A program made the position numbers and the translations under genes. From Bimuria novae-zelandiae CBS 107.79 (Eukaryota > Ascomycota > Dothideomycetes > Pleosporales > Didymosphaeriaceae), in contig ML976761.1 in assembly GCA_010015655.1 (NCBI GenBank), forward strand, positions 176,649 through 240,648: a stretch of 64,000 nt of DNA, given 5' to 3'. Under the pieces are notes generated by a model. That model worked only from the letters and a program-made list of their open reading frames with translations. It did no database searches and was not told the DNA's origin. Shown in pieces: positions 35,134 to 46,969 of the stretch (its first letter is position 1; the number at the start of each line of letters is the position of its first letter).

Positions 35134-37153
35134 TGCCATCTCCACACAAGGAAGGCTTTCTCCAAGCAATGCAACAAGAAATTAATAACGTGAAACGAAA
35201 AGGCACGTACGAGAGGATTACTTAGCAGGAGTTAAATCTGCAAGACTAAGAAGTTCTCCCGTTAATGTAGGTCTTCAAGTTTAAGCTTGATAATTAAGGA
35301 TACCTTACGAAATACAAAGCACGCATCTGTGTACGAGGCGATCTATAGACGACTACTAAGGATACCTACGCAGCTATTCTAGCAGTGTAAATATTCTAAG
35401 CTCTAGTTACTATAGCGGCCTACTTTAATATAAAGATCTGTTAGTATAATATAGTTAACGCATTCACAAACGCTCAGCTCGCAACACTAGTCTATTATTA
35501 CTTATTAGAAGGATTCTCTAATCCTGGTTATCTATAGAAACTATGTTAAGCTCTATACGACCTGAAGACCTCGCCACTACTCTGGTATTAAGAGCTCACC
35601 AAGACGCTCTCTGAACTAGGACTACACGAAGTTAAAGACGCTCCTTGTCTATGGAAGAATGACAAGTTTCTAGTCTTCTTCTATGTGGACGACATTGTCG
35701 TACTCTGCCTACCAGCCCACAAAGCTGCACTACATGAATTCGAACAGAAGCTCCTGTCTCGATATAAGATTTGATCTCTAGGAGAGCTTCAAACGTTCTA
35801 TAATATTCAAACGTAAGAGACCGTGAGAATGGCTCTATTTGGCTATTACAAACTTTATACATTGAGAAGCTTGCACAGAAGTTTCCTTCACTAAAGCTAT
35901 ATACGAAGTTGCCAGCTACACTATTGCCTCTAGAAGAGTTATTGCTATTAGAGAATTAAGCAAATGACTTTACTAAGCACAGATATGCCTAGCTTGTAGG
36001 ATCTATAGGATATGCAGCTAGAGCTACCCGACCTAATGTCTTAAAAGCCTATTCTAAACTAGCGGAGTTTCTCACGAATCTATCTTCACGTTATCTTGAC
36101 GTAGCCTACCAGACGATCGCCTACTTGCTAGGAACTAAAGATTAAGCGCTCTACTATACTACCTCTATCTTAAACAAATCAGTCTATATAGCTAACTAAT
36201 CTTAACCTAAGCTCTTTGGAGCAACAGATGTATTATACGCTAATGATAAGATCTTACGCAAGGGCTTAAAGGCTATATCTTCTTTCTGTTTGGCGGACCT
36301 GTAGACTGGAAAGCAACACTCTAACGCTGTGTTACAAAGTTAACGATAAAAGTAGAGCTAGTCGCCGCATTGTTTGCAGGCACTGAACTGATCTGGTGGT
36401 GGAGAGTCTTTGAATAAATTGGCTTTAATCTAGATCATGAACGTCTTCTATACTGTGATAATTAGCAGACTATCCGACTTCTTACCTTTACTACGCCTTG
36501 TCTTAAGACTACTATACGGCACGTCGATATCCATCATCACTGGCTTCGACAAGAAGCTTAATCTAACAATATTAACCTCTTATACATCTAAACAACCTGT
36601 CAACTAGCTAACGGCCTTACCAAGCTACTGCCCAGACAGAAGCACGAAAACTGGGTCTCTCTTCTTTATTTTCAACCTTTTCCTTCTTAATGAGCTTCCC
36701 CACAGTATAGTACTCTTCCTGGTTTTTCCCATGTGGTTTTTACAGGTTTAACGAGACTATACTTTACTCAGCTCTATCATGTACACAGCTCTACGCTGTA
36801 CCCCTATCCTGTACTCAGATTCATGCTGTATTCCACTTCATACACAGAGCAAACATGCTCGCATCATGTATCAAGCTCCACCTACAAGGCTCATCAACCT
36901 CAGCACAGAACGCGAAGCAATCAGGATCTCAGTACTAGCTCTGGGAGACGTCCTACTACTAGGGACGCCTGTAGTATAGAGCGAGATCCACCTACACTGC
37001 GACGGCGGACGGCTACCCACCTGGGACTGCACCAATACTGAGACTGGCACAAAAGCTAGGTTCTCGACCCCAAAATGCAGCTACCCTACAAAGGTAGAGG
37101 GGGATCTATAGCCAACATCAGCTTCAAACATGCGTTCGAACCTGAAGGGGGTG

Positions 37154-37333
37154 TGTAAGCAGCCCAGAGATATGTCACATGACGACACTAGTCTCATGAG
37201 TCAGCTCTATCTCTATATACGAACCTCTGATCACTCCATGTACACACAACACAACACAGAACAACACACAGAGCAACTCAGACAATTACACACACAATAT
37301 ACTACCTTCACACATACCACCCACCTGCTTACA
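37154..37333 (+). repeat. Copia A1 3' LTR (180 bp)
   Basis: TGTAAG...CTTACA. Near-identical partner of 28544-28723, preceded by a polypurine tract. Confidence 0.95.
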
Positions 37334-38807
37334 ATATACGCGTAGGTAAGTAATTAATAGCTTCTTATCGTAGGTAATTTTAAACGGTATTTTCTAGCTA
37401 AGTAATTACGTGGGTGTATAATTAAGCAGGTATACTACTATAGTGTAGATCTTAAAGCTAAGTATTAAAGGTAGGTTTAAGGTAATCTTTATTAAATAAC
37501 TTCTCTTAATAAGACTCTTACTTAAGCGCTTTACTAAGCCGTTTTACTTCTTAGTATATAGAGCTCTAATTTGTAGTTTAATACCTTCTCTCTAATAATA
37601 GTATTTAGTAAAGTTGTCTATTAGGCTATATCCTCGCTCGTTATTAGTAATAAGAAAGGTAATAGTTATATTAAATTCTTGTTTAATAGTTTAATTTAGT
37701 TATCCAATAATAGACAGGAGCATAAGCTTGTCCCGTTTAGGTATTATATAGACAAAATAGAAATTTAAGAATAGGTTAAATGCATAGAATACATATTAAT
37801 TACTATTATAGGCTCTTATATCAAGTTTAATTAAGTTAATAGTAATAGTCTTAAAGACTCGGGTTATCCCTATCTTATAGCCTGTTTAACGCGAGATAAT
37901 CTAATGTGCTTTATTTTATAAGTATTCTTTATAATTAATTATTTAAAGAGCAGATCTAATAGATAGCTATATACTAATTACGTAATAATATAGTTAATTA
38001 ATAGCGTTACTACTTAGATATTTTATAAGAATACAGAGCTGCAACTTACTTAGTAATCTTAGTTTAGGTAGTAAAGTAAAGTATTATAGCTAACGTTAAT
38101 AAGTAGCAAAAGCCTAAGCCTAAGTAGACTAAGTAGATAGAGGCTTATTTTAATAAACTACCAGCTAGTGTCTACTTAGTCTAGTAAAGTTGGAAATATC
38201 TTCTACTTGTAAGCTTAATAAGTTAGTTTAATATAGTGCATTTCTGCTAAAGTTAAAGTAAACATTTAATAATAATAGCTAGGCTAGGGAGACTAGGCTT
38301 GTAAAAAAGCTAGGAATTAAGGTTACACGCTTAAGCTTTATCTTCTTTTATCGTTAAGGCGTTAATAAGATTATCTTAACTTCTCCCTATGCCTGCATAG
38401 CTATCTCTAAGCCTCTTATAAGTACGACATTATTAGGTGTTGCAGGAGCTTTTTATTAGAACTTGGTAAAATTATTATAGATATAGATATCAGTAGCAGG
38501 ATCTAGCGTCTATAAGTAGAGGAGTAGAAAGTATTAATACGCTAGTTAATTATTAAACGCTAATAAATAAATAGTAATAAATAAATAGTATAACCTTATA
38601 TAGATAGTTGCCTGCAGGTGCAATACTTATATTAATTTTTATTAAATTAGGTTCTGCCTTATAGCTCTTATAACTTTTTTACTTTTTATAGCGCTAATTT
38701 TTTTCTTAAATTATATTTAGTGTACTATTCTTGTCCTTAGCTTTAAACTCTACTATTTTCTTAGCTTTTTTAGGGTTTTCGACAAATTCTCCTCTACATT
38801 ATAAGGT

Positions 38808-38812
38808 GTCAT
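38808..38812. repeat. Gypsy-3 target-site duplication, left
   Basis: GTCAT. The same five bases follow the right LTR at 45998-46002. Confidence 0.85.
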
Positions 38813-38985
38813 TGTCACGAGTCGTAGGTCGAGGGCCCTCGACGGCCCTAGTCTGCTCTAGACCGGCGCTATCCGGGCCTTCCACCTATCTACTTCCCTC
38901 GCCGCAGCCCTTCTCTTCCCTCTCTAAGGGATCGCCTTAGTACTGTGGATAGACTAAGTCGCCTGTAGTCAGGGCGCTTTTTACA
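38813..38985 (+). repeat. Gypsy-3 5' LTR (173 bp)
   Basis: Begins TGTCACGAGTCG and ends GCTTTTTACA. It matches 45825-45997 with a handful of transitions. Confidence 0.95.
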
Positions 38986-39049
38986 ATACGATCCCTTACC
39001 CCCTTATATCTAATTCACCTATACAATAGAATTGACACGAAGAGTTACC

Positions 39050-42000
39050 CGCTAGACCTTAAAGATAGCAGGAGACCCTTAAAGCAGGTTACTACTTATA
39101 GGACCCTCTAAATAAGAGCCTCTAATAGTTATAACGCCTATAGAAGACCTAACGACACCTATAAACCTAGAGGAAAACCTCCCTATTATTATAGGTAGTA
39201 ATAATAACTAATAATTAAAGAAAGTTACCCTCTAAGAACGCCTAGGCGTGCTATAGCTCTAATAACGCATCTAGGAACTAGAGGCCTCCCTAATAGTAGA
39301 GTATTACTAATCTAAAGGCAAGACCCTAGTTAAGAACGAGATAATAACTACTAGTATCTCTAATAACTCCCCGGAGCCCGAGGAGGGTTACGGCAACCTG
39401 GATAAGACTAAAGATATAAGTAATAACCTATTAAGTAATAGCTTAATAGAGGACGCGTCCTTAAGCTTAGATAATACTAATTAAGACTAATTTAGGGCCT
39501 CCGAAAGCATCTAACGCCCGTAGAAGAAGAATAGACAAGACTAGGCCCACACTAGCCACGATAAAAAACGTTAGATCTAAATAGTAGCTACTACCTTAGA
39601 CGCATAGCTACTAAAGCCACTAAAACCCCCTTAATTTAAGGGCAGGGGTCGCAAGAAACTAAACTTATAAAAGAGGGCCTATAAAGACTATATTAACTTC
39701 TTACCTGTCCTTAAAACTAATAAAGCGTAGGTTAGGTTCGCAGTAAGATACTTAGGAGATACACAACGTAACTACTAGAACTAAATAGTCGCTAAGATCT
39801 TAGAGCGAAAGCAACACAGGGAAGTTACCTAGGACCTTTTATAGTAGACTATAGTAGACTCCCTAAGATTAGCCTAGGAGCGAAAGAGTGCCGCTTGCTA
39901 AAGGATTAAGGTAGCTAAATAAGGCAAGAAGACCCCTATAGAACTCCTTAACTACCTTAAGGACTAATAAGAGGAATGCGACCTAGAGAAGGCCTTAGAT
40001 AATAATAATAAAGACTATATTAATAACTTCTACACGGCACTAGATAAGAAAATCTAAGAACGCCTTAAATAGTAGCTACGCAAATAGAAGAGCCTCTTTT
40101 ACTTAAAAGTAAAGGCAAATATGCATTAGTAAGCGTTAAAACTTTATAAGTTAAGAAAATAACGCATACACGATGTTAATAATAACTTTCTTAATAAGCT
40201 AGCTAACGAAAGGCGCGATCGAAAGCGATCTAGGTTAAATAATATAAGACTATACTAGAGACGCCACGATAGCAACCGTCGCGATAAGGATAGCAAGAAG
40301 AAGGCTTAGGTAGTAAAGGACAGGGATAAGGACTAATACTTCTACTACCACGAATTAGGCTATTATAAGGCGTCCTGTTCAAAGTACAAGGCTAAGGCGG
40401 GGAAAGACAAGCTATAGACTAGGAGGCCTAATAGTCTATAGGTAAGGTTAACTATAATAAGGGTTAATAATAACTAGTTACAGCCGTAAGGACCCCTAGG
40501 GATAGGAGTAGTAGCTTACTAATCGCGCTAGACGGTGAAGTACAGCACGAGGGTAACTAATAATAGATTAAAGCCCTAGTAAACTGCGGAGCTAAAGCGA
40601 ATTTCGTTAGTAGTAATCTAATAAAGTGGTTAGGGGTTGCGGTAATAATAATAAAAGGCAAACGCTACGTGGCGCTACACAAATAAGACTTAGGCGTTCT
40701 AGGCCAGGCAAAGCTCCCCTACACTATTATAGATAGTCGCGGTAAAACCGAGAGCGGTAGTTGCCTGTTCATAGTTAGTGACATTAGTGGATTTGACATG
40801 GTCCTAGGAATGCCCTGGCTAGCAGGATAGAACCCTATTATAAACTTTTATAACAAGACTATTTGCTTCGCCCATGGGAAGCGCAAATAGACTAAGATCT
40901 TTACTAAATTAGTAAAAAAGTTCGCCGGCACGGCTAAAGACATAGTAAATAACTATTTTATTATATATACTACCCTGAAGGACATATTAGGAGGCCCACC
41001 TGGGACGCTACCTAAAGAATACTAGGGATAGTAGGAGGAAGCCTTCTCTAAAGAAGCCACGAGCATCCTTGCCAACCATAGCCCCTATAAGATAAAGATT
41101 AATATTAAGGAAGGTAAGGAAGTGCCTTTTAGACTACTCTATAGTTTATTAGAGTTAGAGTTAGTAGTTCTGCGCGACTATATCTAGAAGAACCTTAAAT
41201 AGGGCTTTATTTAACTATCGCGATTAAGCGCCGGGGCACTAATCCTTTTCGTAAAAAAAAAGGATAGAGGCCTCCGCCTCTACGTTGACTATAGGGGACT
41301 AAATGTAGTTATAATAAAGAACTAATACTTACTTCCCTTAATACAGGAATCCCTTAACTAACTAGGGGATGCCTAGATCTACACTAAACTAGACCTAAGG
41401 GACGCCTACCACCGCGTCCGAATTAGGGCAGGAGATAAATAGAAGACGGCCTTTTAAACAAGGTACGGATAGTATAAATATATAGTAATACCTTTTAGCT
41501 TAATAAACGCGCCTGCGACCTTCTAAAGCTATATTAATAATACACTATTAGACCTTCTCGATATCTACTGTATTGTGTATCTCGACGATATCCTTATCTA
41601 CTCTAAGACAAAGGAGGAACACATCTAGCACGTTTAAATAGTGCTAGAACGCCTTATTAAACGCTAGCTATACGCTAAACTATCTAAATGCGAATTCTAC
41701 ACACGTAAGGTAGGATACCTAGGCTTTATAGTATCCCTAGACAGCGTAGAGATAGAGGAGGACCGCGTCGCCTCTATAAAAAATTAGCCTAAACTAAACT
41801 TAGTCTAAGTAGTCAGGATCTTCCTTAGCTTTGCTAACTACTATTAAAGGTTTATAAAAGGATTCTCTTAAGTGGCGGCACCCCTTTACGCCCTAATAAA
41901 AAGGCTAGAGGGAGCCACTAAGGGCAGACAGCGATAGAGACTTAAGGAATTAGTTATAATAAGCCTACTAAAGTAGGCTAAGGCCTCCTTTTACTAGCTA

Positions 42001-44200
42001 AAAGAGAGCTTTATGCGAGGGCCCTTGCTAGCCTACTTTAACCCTAAAAGACCCTTAAGAGTAGAAACTAACGCTTTAGGTTTCGCGATCTCGGGTATCT
42101 TAAGCTAACCGTAACTAGATAAATATAAGAAGCTATAATAGCACCTAGTTACTTTTTATTCGCGCAAGATAAATTAGGCAGAATAAAACTATAATACGCA
42201 TAATAGTAAGTTGCTAGCAATTATTAAAGCTTTTAAGTATTAGCAACACTACCTAGAGGGTATTAGCGAAAAGGTTAAGCTTCTAACTAACTATGCTAAC
42301 CTGTAAGGGTTTATATCTATAAAAGTCCTAACTAGATAGTAGGCAAGGTGGGCTGAATAGCTTATAACGTTTAATTTTAAAATTAAACACTATCTAGGAA
42401 GGATAAATCCCGCTAACAGACCGTTGCAGAGACCTAACTACGAGTTAGAGGAAGAAACAAGCTTAGGCGGGATAGGCAGTTCCTAGTAGAGACTTCTTAA
42501 GGCCTTATAGCACAAGTTATAGCTAAAAGGCGACGCTTTAGACAAAGCAGGCGTGGTAGGCAGCCTATAGCTACTAAAGTAGGTAAAAAGCCCTAGACTA
42601 GTGGTAGCGACGAGGGTTGCTAGACCCGGAACGTTAGTAACTAAGAAGGTAGTAGTAAATAATTTAGTAAGCGCTCACCCTATAGTAGAGCTATTAAAGA
42701 GAAACAGCCAGGGGGACGAAACTATAGAACGAATCCTCTAGTACCTCTAAGGGCCAGAGATAGCAAAGCCAGAATGGCTAAAGCGCTAGATAATTAGACC
42801 GGCCAATCTATTACAGTACAAGAATAGGCTATACGTGCCACCTTTAGCGAGGGTACACGTCCTTTAATAATGCCACGATAACCCCCTCGCGGGCTATTTT
42901 AACTTTATTAAGACTTTAAAGCTAGTGCTGCGAGAGTTCTAGTAGCCTAGTATCTAATAATACGTAAAGGACTACGTTTAGACCTGTTAAGCGTGCTCTA
43001 AGGCGAAACCTGTCTAACACGCAACGTATGGCTAACTTAATAGCCTACTAGTCCTAAGGGGTATTTAAGAGGATATTACTATAAACATAGTAACAGATCT
43101 ACCCGAGAGCAAATCCAGAGCCTATTATTATAATAGTATCCTAGTAATTATTAACTAGTTTTTTAAGATAGCACACTACATCCCTACGCGAAAGGACCTA
43201 AAGGTAGTAGAGCTAGCTAAGGTCTTTAAAAGAGAAGTTCTGCGCCTACACGGCCCTCTAAAGTTAATAGTTACGGATAGAGGCAGCCTATTTATATTAG
43301 CTTATTAGAGTACCTTTACTTAATATTTAAAAACTAAGTAACTTCTCTCTACTGCCTTCCACCCGCAGACAGACGGACAGACAGAACGATAAAACTAAAC
43401 GCTTAAATAGTACCTTTAAGTGTTCTATAACTACAAATAATCTAATTAAATAGACCTTCTATTTAAAGTAGAATATTCGTATAATAATAGCATCTATAGC
43501 TCTATAGGAGTGTTGCTATTTATTGTAGTGTATAGCCTAAATCTACTAATAGTAGGCCTGCCCCGAGAAGTACAGCTGCGCGGGTTAGTACCTACGGTAA
43601 GGGCCAGAGCGGCAGTTCTAGCCTAGACTAGGGCCTGGATAACCTAAGCGATCCTTAGGGCACAGGCGTACTAGGTAACGTGGTACAACAGGAAGCATAA
43701 GGCCTAAACCTTTATAGTAGGGGATATAGTATACCTTAACGCCCGCAATATACGGTTAACTAGGCCTAAAAAGAAACTTAACTACAAGTCCTAGGGTCCC
43801 TATAGGGTAAAACGGCGGATTAGTTAACAGGCATATAAGCTAGAGCTACTAAAGGACTTTAACATTTACCTAGTGTTTTATGTATCTCTCCTAAACCAGA
43901 TAGCCCTAGAAGGACTGCTATAACAGGAGCAAAGCCCGCCTAAGGTTATTATACTATAAGCAGGGGAGGATATATACCTAATTAAAGGAATTAGATCTAG
44001 GGTACTCTAGGACGGAGAATGGCTGTATGAAGTTAAGTAGAAAGGATATAATAGCAATAAGAACTAGTAGTTGTCTATAGAGGAGATCTCTAAAAGGGCG
44101 ATAAAGTAGTTTCTAAAGGGCTTGGACAAGGAGACTAAAGGTCGCCCTAGACAGGAGCCTAAGAGGCGGGATCGCCCCCCTAAAGAAGGAGGAAGACAGC
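39050..44200 (+). pseudogene. Gypsy-3 gag-pol-chromodomain remnant
   Basis: Domains in order: gag (about 39.1-40.4 kb); aspartic protease region with FDMVLGMPWLAG at about 40790; RT with LYVDYRGLN near 41280 and intact catalytic YLDDILIYS (41578 onward); RNase H near 42060-42260 (YNTHNSKLLAIIKAFKY); integrase with a zinc-binding start near 42860, IVTDRGSLF at about 43266 and STAFHPQTDGQTER near 43360 (nearly unmutated); and a chromodomain near 43970-44070 (GEDIYLIKGI...). Stops are scattered, but long open stretches remain, so it is less decayed than gypsy-1. Confidence 0.9.
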
Positions 44201-44439
44201 ACTCGATAGTAATTAGTAATAAATTACTCTAGAGAGTACACTTTATAGGCTGCGAAATACTAGAATAAATAGGGCAAAGGATTCTTAAATAGACTAAAAA
44301 CTAGAATAAGCTATCTAGGCCTATTTACGCCTCTTAGGGCCTAACAGAGGCTCACAAGCCTATTTAGACCGTACCTAACGCGATTATAGCCAACCGAAAC
44401 CTAACTAAAACCGCCTAAGAGTATAGAACGTGAATAAAA

Positions 44440-45824
44440 TCTAGACACTGTTAATAGGGGCAGGAATCCCTAGATTATACTAGATAACCCTCTTAATTAG
44501 TTAGGCGCTTAGACTTATAAACTTACTAGAAAGTCTCTTAACTGCCCTTACTCTTAATCTTCTTCTTTACTTTTTTTACGAGAAAGTCTAGCGTGGCTAG
44601 GATACTAGCCTTAAATACTAACTACCCTAAATTAGTATTAATAACCTAGTATTAGGGTTAAGAACCTTTACTAACTTAGGAGCAACCTTCTTACGCCTAG
44701 GGGTGAGAGCACTAGTAGTAACTAGGAAGGTTAGACTACCCCCCTCTATAGTAAAAGCTTTCCTCTTCCGCTTCTTCTTAATAGAGAGGCCTACCACCGG
44801 AATAATCTCCTTAGGAGGCTAGGTGTTATAACCTAAGTAATAGGGGGTTAACAGGTTTCCGCAGAATTTAGATCCGGTAGCCCTATGCGACTTAGTCTAG
44901 ATAACCCTTAACTACACTAAATAACACTTATATAATAATATTACTCTATTCTGTCTCTAGTACCTGCGCGGTGGCCTTTACTAATACCTTATTTAATCTA
45001 AAAAGGTTAATCTTATCGTATGTATATGCATTAATTTGGCTCGAGCGCGGTATAAGGGTAATTAGGATACTTAATACGTTCTTTAAGTTATCTTTAGGTA
45101 TCTACTACTAATTAGCCTTAAAACCCCTATATAACCCTTGAAGCGCTAACTTACCTACTAATAATCCCTACTACTGCCGTAGTAGGCATTGCAGCGGTAG
45201 ATTAAATTATAGTCCTTTAAATTTATTAGGCTAAGATTAATATACACTACCCTAAACTAGACACGACGCATCTCCTTAACCTAAAACTAGTAGAGCTTTA
45301 TCTTCTTATAGTTAGACTACTTAAGGCTATTTAGAATAATAGGAAGGTAAGTATAGTATAAGTTAATAGTACTAATCGCGCTCGCACGCGCCTTATTAAC
45401 TAGGGCCTTAAGGATAGCGTTCGCGGTACTTATAGTGCCAAATAGCGTAGGTATATCTAGACAAAGTCCAAAGGTTGCTAAAGAGGGTGGTGGAAAAGTA
45501 ATAAGTACGGGGACGACTTAGCAGGCCTACACCGGGTTAGTCTACCTTCACGACCCCTAAATTTGGAGCGGCTGGGTACCAAAATGGGGGGCATCTAGGG
45601 TCAGGCACCCTAGACTGCCATAGATCGGCCAGGTTGTACTTACGGGTTAGGGAGCCTCCGGGATGAGGTAAGCCGCCGAGTAGAGAGTAAGAATAAGGGT
45701 TTTAGGCTTTAGTATAAGCTTAAGATTTAGCTTACGTTATTAGCTTACGTAATACGCGAGGCCTAATTAGGCTAGTTATTACATACTTATTTTCGCGGTC
45801 GAGACCCTTAAAGAAAAGAGCCTT
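44440..45824. other. Gypsy-3 post-pol region, no gene assigned
   Basis: RIP-type AT-rich sequence between the chromodomain and the 3' LTR. Some stretches look like a decayed frame on the minus strand, but I could not name a protein. This could be an extra ORF carried by the element, or a long 3' UTR. Confidence 0.35.
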
Positions 45825-45997
45825 TGTCACGAGTCGTAGGTCGAGGGCCCTTAACGGCCCTAGTCCGCTCTAGACCAGCGCTATCCGGGCCTTTCGCCTA
45901 TCTACTTCCCTCGCCGCAGCCCTTCTCTTCCCTCTCTAAGGGATCGCCTTAGTACTGTGGATAGACTGAGTCGCCCGTAGTCAGGGCGCTTTTTACA
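45825..45997 (+). repeat. Gypsy-3 3' LTR (173 bp)
   Basis: Partner of 38813-38985, followed by the duplicated GTCAT. Confidence 0.95.
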
Positions 45998-46782
45998 GTC
46001 ATGTACAGACACTGTCCCTAGTAGTGTAGGTCGCTATATAGACAGGGTTTTAATAGCTTTAATAGCTTGTCCTAACAAGGTCTCTTTCTATTATTTTATT
46101 TATATAGAGACTCCTCTTAATTTAATATAGCTATAAATGCTCCACTCTAGGTAGTTAATTTTATTATAATTATATAATAGTAGCGTAAGTAACTAGCCAG
46201 TAGATTAGGTAATATTAGCTATATAGAGTCGTTGTAGGAGCTTACTTTTATATTAAATATAGTAATAGTAATAGTAGCAGCGTAGCTAGGATTAATTTAT
46301 TTAATAGCTTATATAAGATCCTTATAGGGTCTATAGCCATGCGTCTCTAGTAGCTGGAGTTGTTTAGCCTTATTATAGGTAGTAAGGAAAGTACTATACT
46401 ATTCTTTAAAGTTCTCTTTGCGAGCGTGCAGAACTTTAGTAGTAATATAAGCTTTTTAGACCTAGTATTTTTAATTAGCTATTATAGGACTATAGAGTTC
46501 TTATAGAGTCTTAAGCTAATTATAGAGGGACTTTTAGTCTTTAATTTAATAAACTAGGTCCTGCGCAATTATGTTAGCTATATAAGCTTTAATATAGCTA
46601 ATTTTATTATTAGTTCTTCTATATTCTTTAAGCTTATTATAATAAGGGCTTATATCATAATTATACTGCGCTTAAGCTTCAGGCGTAGGCTCTATCGCTA
46701 GTGATCCGTCTTCGTTGGCAACATGGACATGAGTAGGCTGTTGAGGCTTGCTCAATGTCGACGGATGTGGCAGATCTGGATT

Positions 46783-46787
46783 GATAT
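46783..46787. repeat. Copia B target-site duplication, left
   Basis: GATAT, repeated at 51841-51845. Confidence 0.85.
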
Positions 46788-46931
46788 TGACAGATGAGTG
46801 GGGCTCAAAAGTGGACAGAAAGTCGATGTGTATTGTGTGTGTGCTGAGACTAGCTATCTATAGTACACGAACAGAGAATCGATGACTAAGCAGGTGCACG
46901 GTGGACCGTAGGGTCACCAGGGCAACTGACA
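46788..46931 (-). repeat. Copia B 3' LTR (144 bp)
   Basis: On the plus strand it begins TGACAGATGAGTGG and ends GGGCAACTGACA. It differs from the other LTR at only two sites. The adjacent CACCCCCCAG is the complement of a polypurine tract, showing the element points left. Confidence 0.95.
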
Positions 46932-46969
46932 CACCCCCCAGAGTCTCTGTGAGCGATACTAGGGGAGCC

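Larger units (their letters stand above)
28930..36640 (+). pseudogene. Copia A1 gag-pol remnant
   Basis: The Gag region includes ENLEEWCSTFLAAYNRAKQL near 29300 and an open 64-codon stretch at 29496-29690 ending in a zinc-knuckle-like CLCGDLHY...CPY. Integrase is around 30200-31200 (for example FRALHTKE-like text near 30930, and ITYGKKPLIAYLRIYGCRAY near 31130). The frame is split by the hAT in EVMR|MPSPHKEGFLQAMQQ. Reverse transcriptase resumes at 35140 and keeps its catalytic YVDD (35682-35693, in FFYVDDIVVLC). RNase H lies to about 36600. Stops occur from CAA/CAG and TGG codons. Confidence 0.88.
28544..37333 (+). mobile_element. Copia A1: Ty1/copia retrotransposon with nested hAT
   Basis: Two 180-bp LTRs enclose a plus-strand gag-pol of Ty1/copia order (gag, protease, integrase, RT, RNase H). 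It is interrupted by a hAT element at 31981-35125, where the host reading frame resumes in register after removing the element and one target duplication. A purine run (GAAGGGGGTG) precedes the 3' LTR, the expected polypurine tract. The ends of the element are lightly mutated and the middle heavily. The flanking sequences differ on the two sides (gypsy-2 on the left, copia A2 on the right). Confidence 0.93.
38813..45997 (+). mobile_element. Gypsy-3: chromodomain Ty3/gypsy element in copia A2
   Basis: A 7.2-kb element with two 173-bp LTRs and the 5-bp duplication GTCAT. It is a different family from gypsy-1/2. Its gag-pol lies on the plus strand and ends in a chromodomain (chromovirus type). 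About 1.4 kb of further AT-rich DNA without an assignable gene separates pol from the 3' LTR, and the purine-rich AAAGAAAAGAG lies just before that LTR as a polypurine tract. Confidence 0.93.

Noticed and set aside
35632..35862. 76-codon minus-strand open frame
   Set aside because: It is antisense to the copia A1 reverse transcriptase (YVDD region).
38731..38940. 69-codon plus-strand open frame
   Set aside because: It spans the copia A2 / gypsy-3 LTR junction, so it is a chance fusion.
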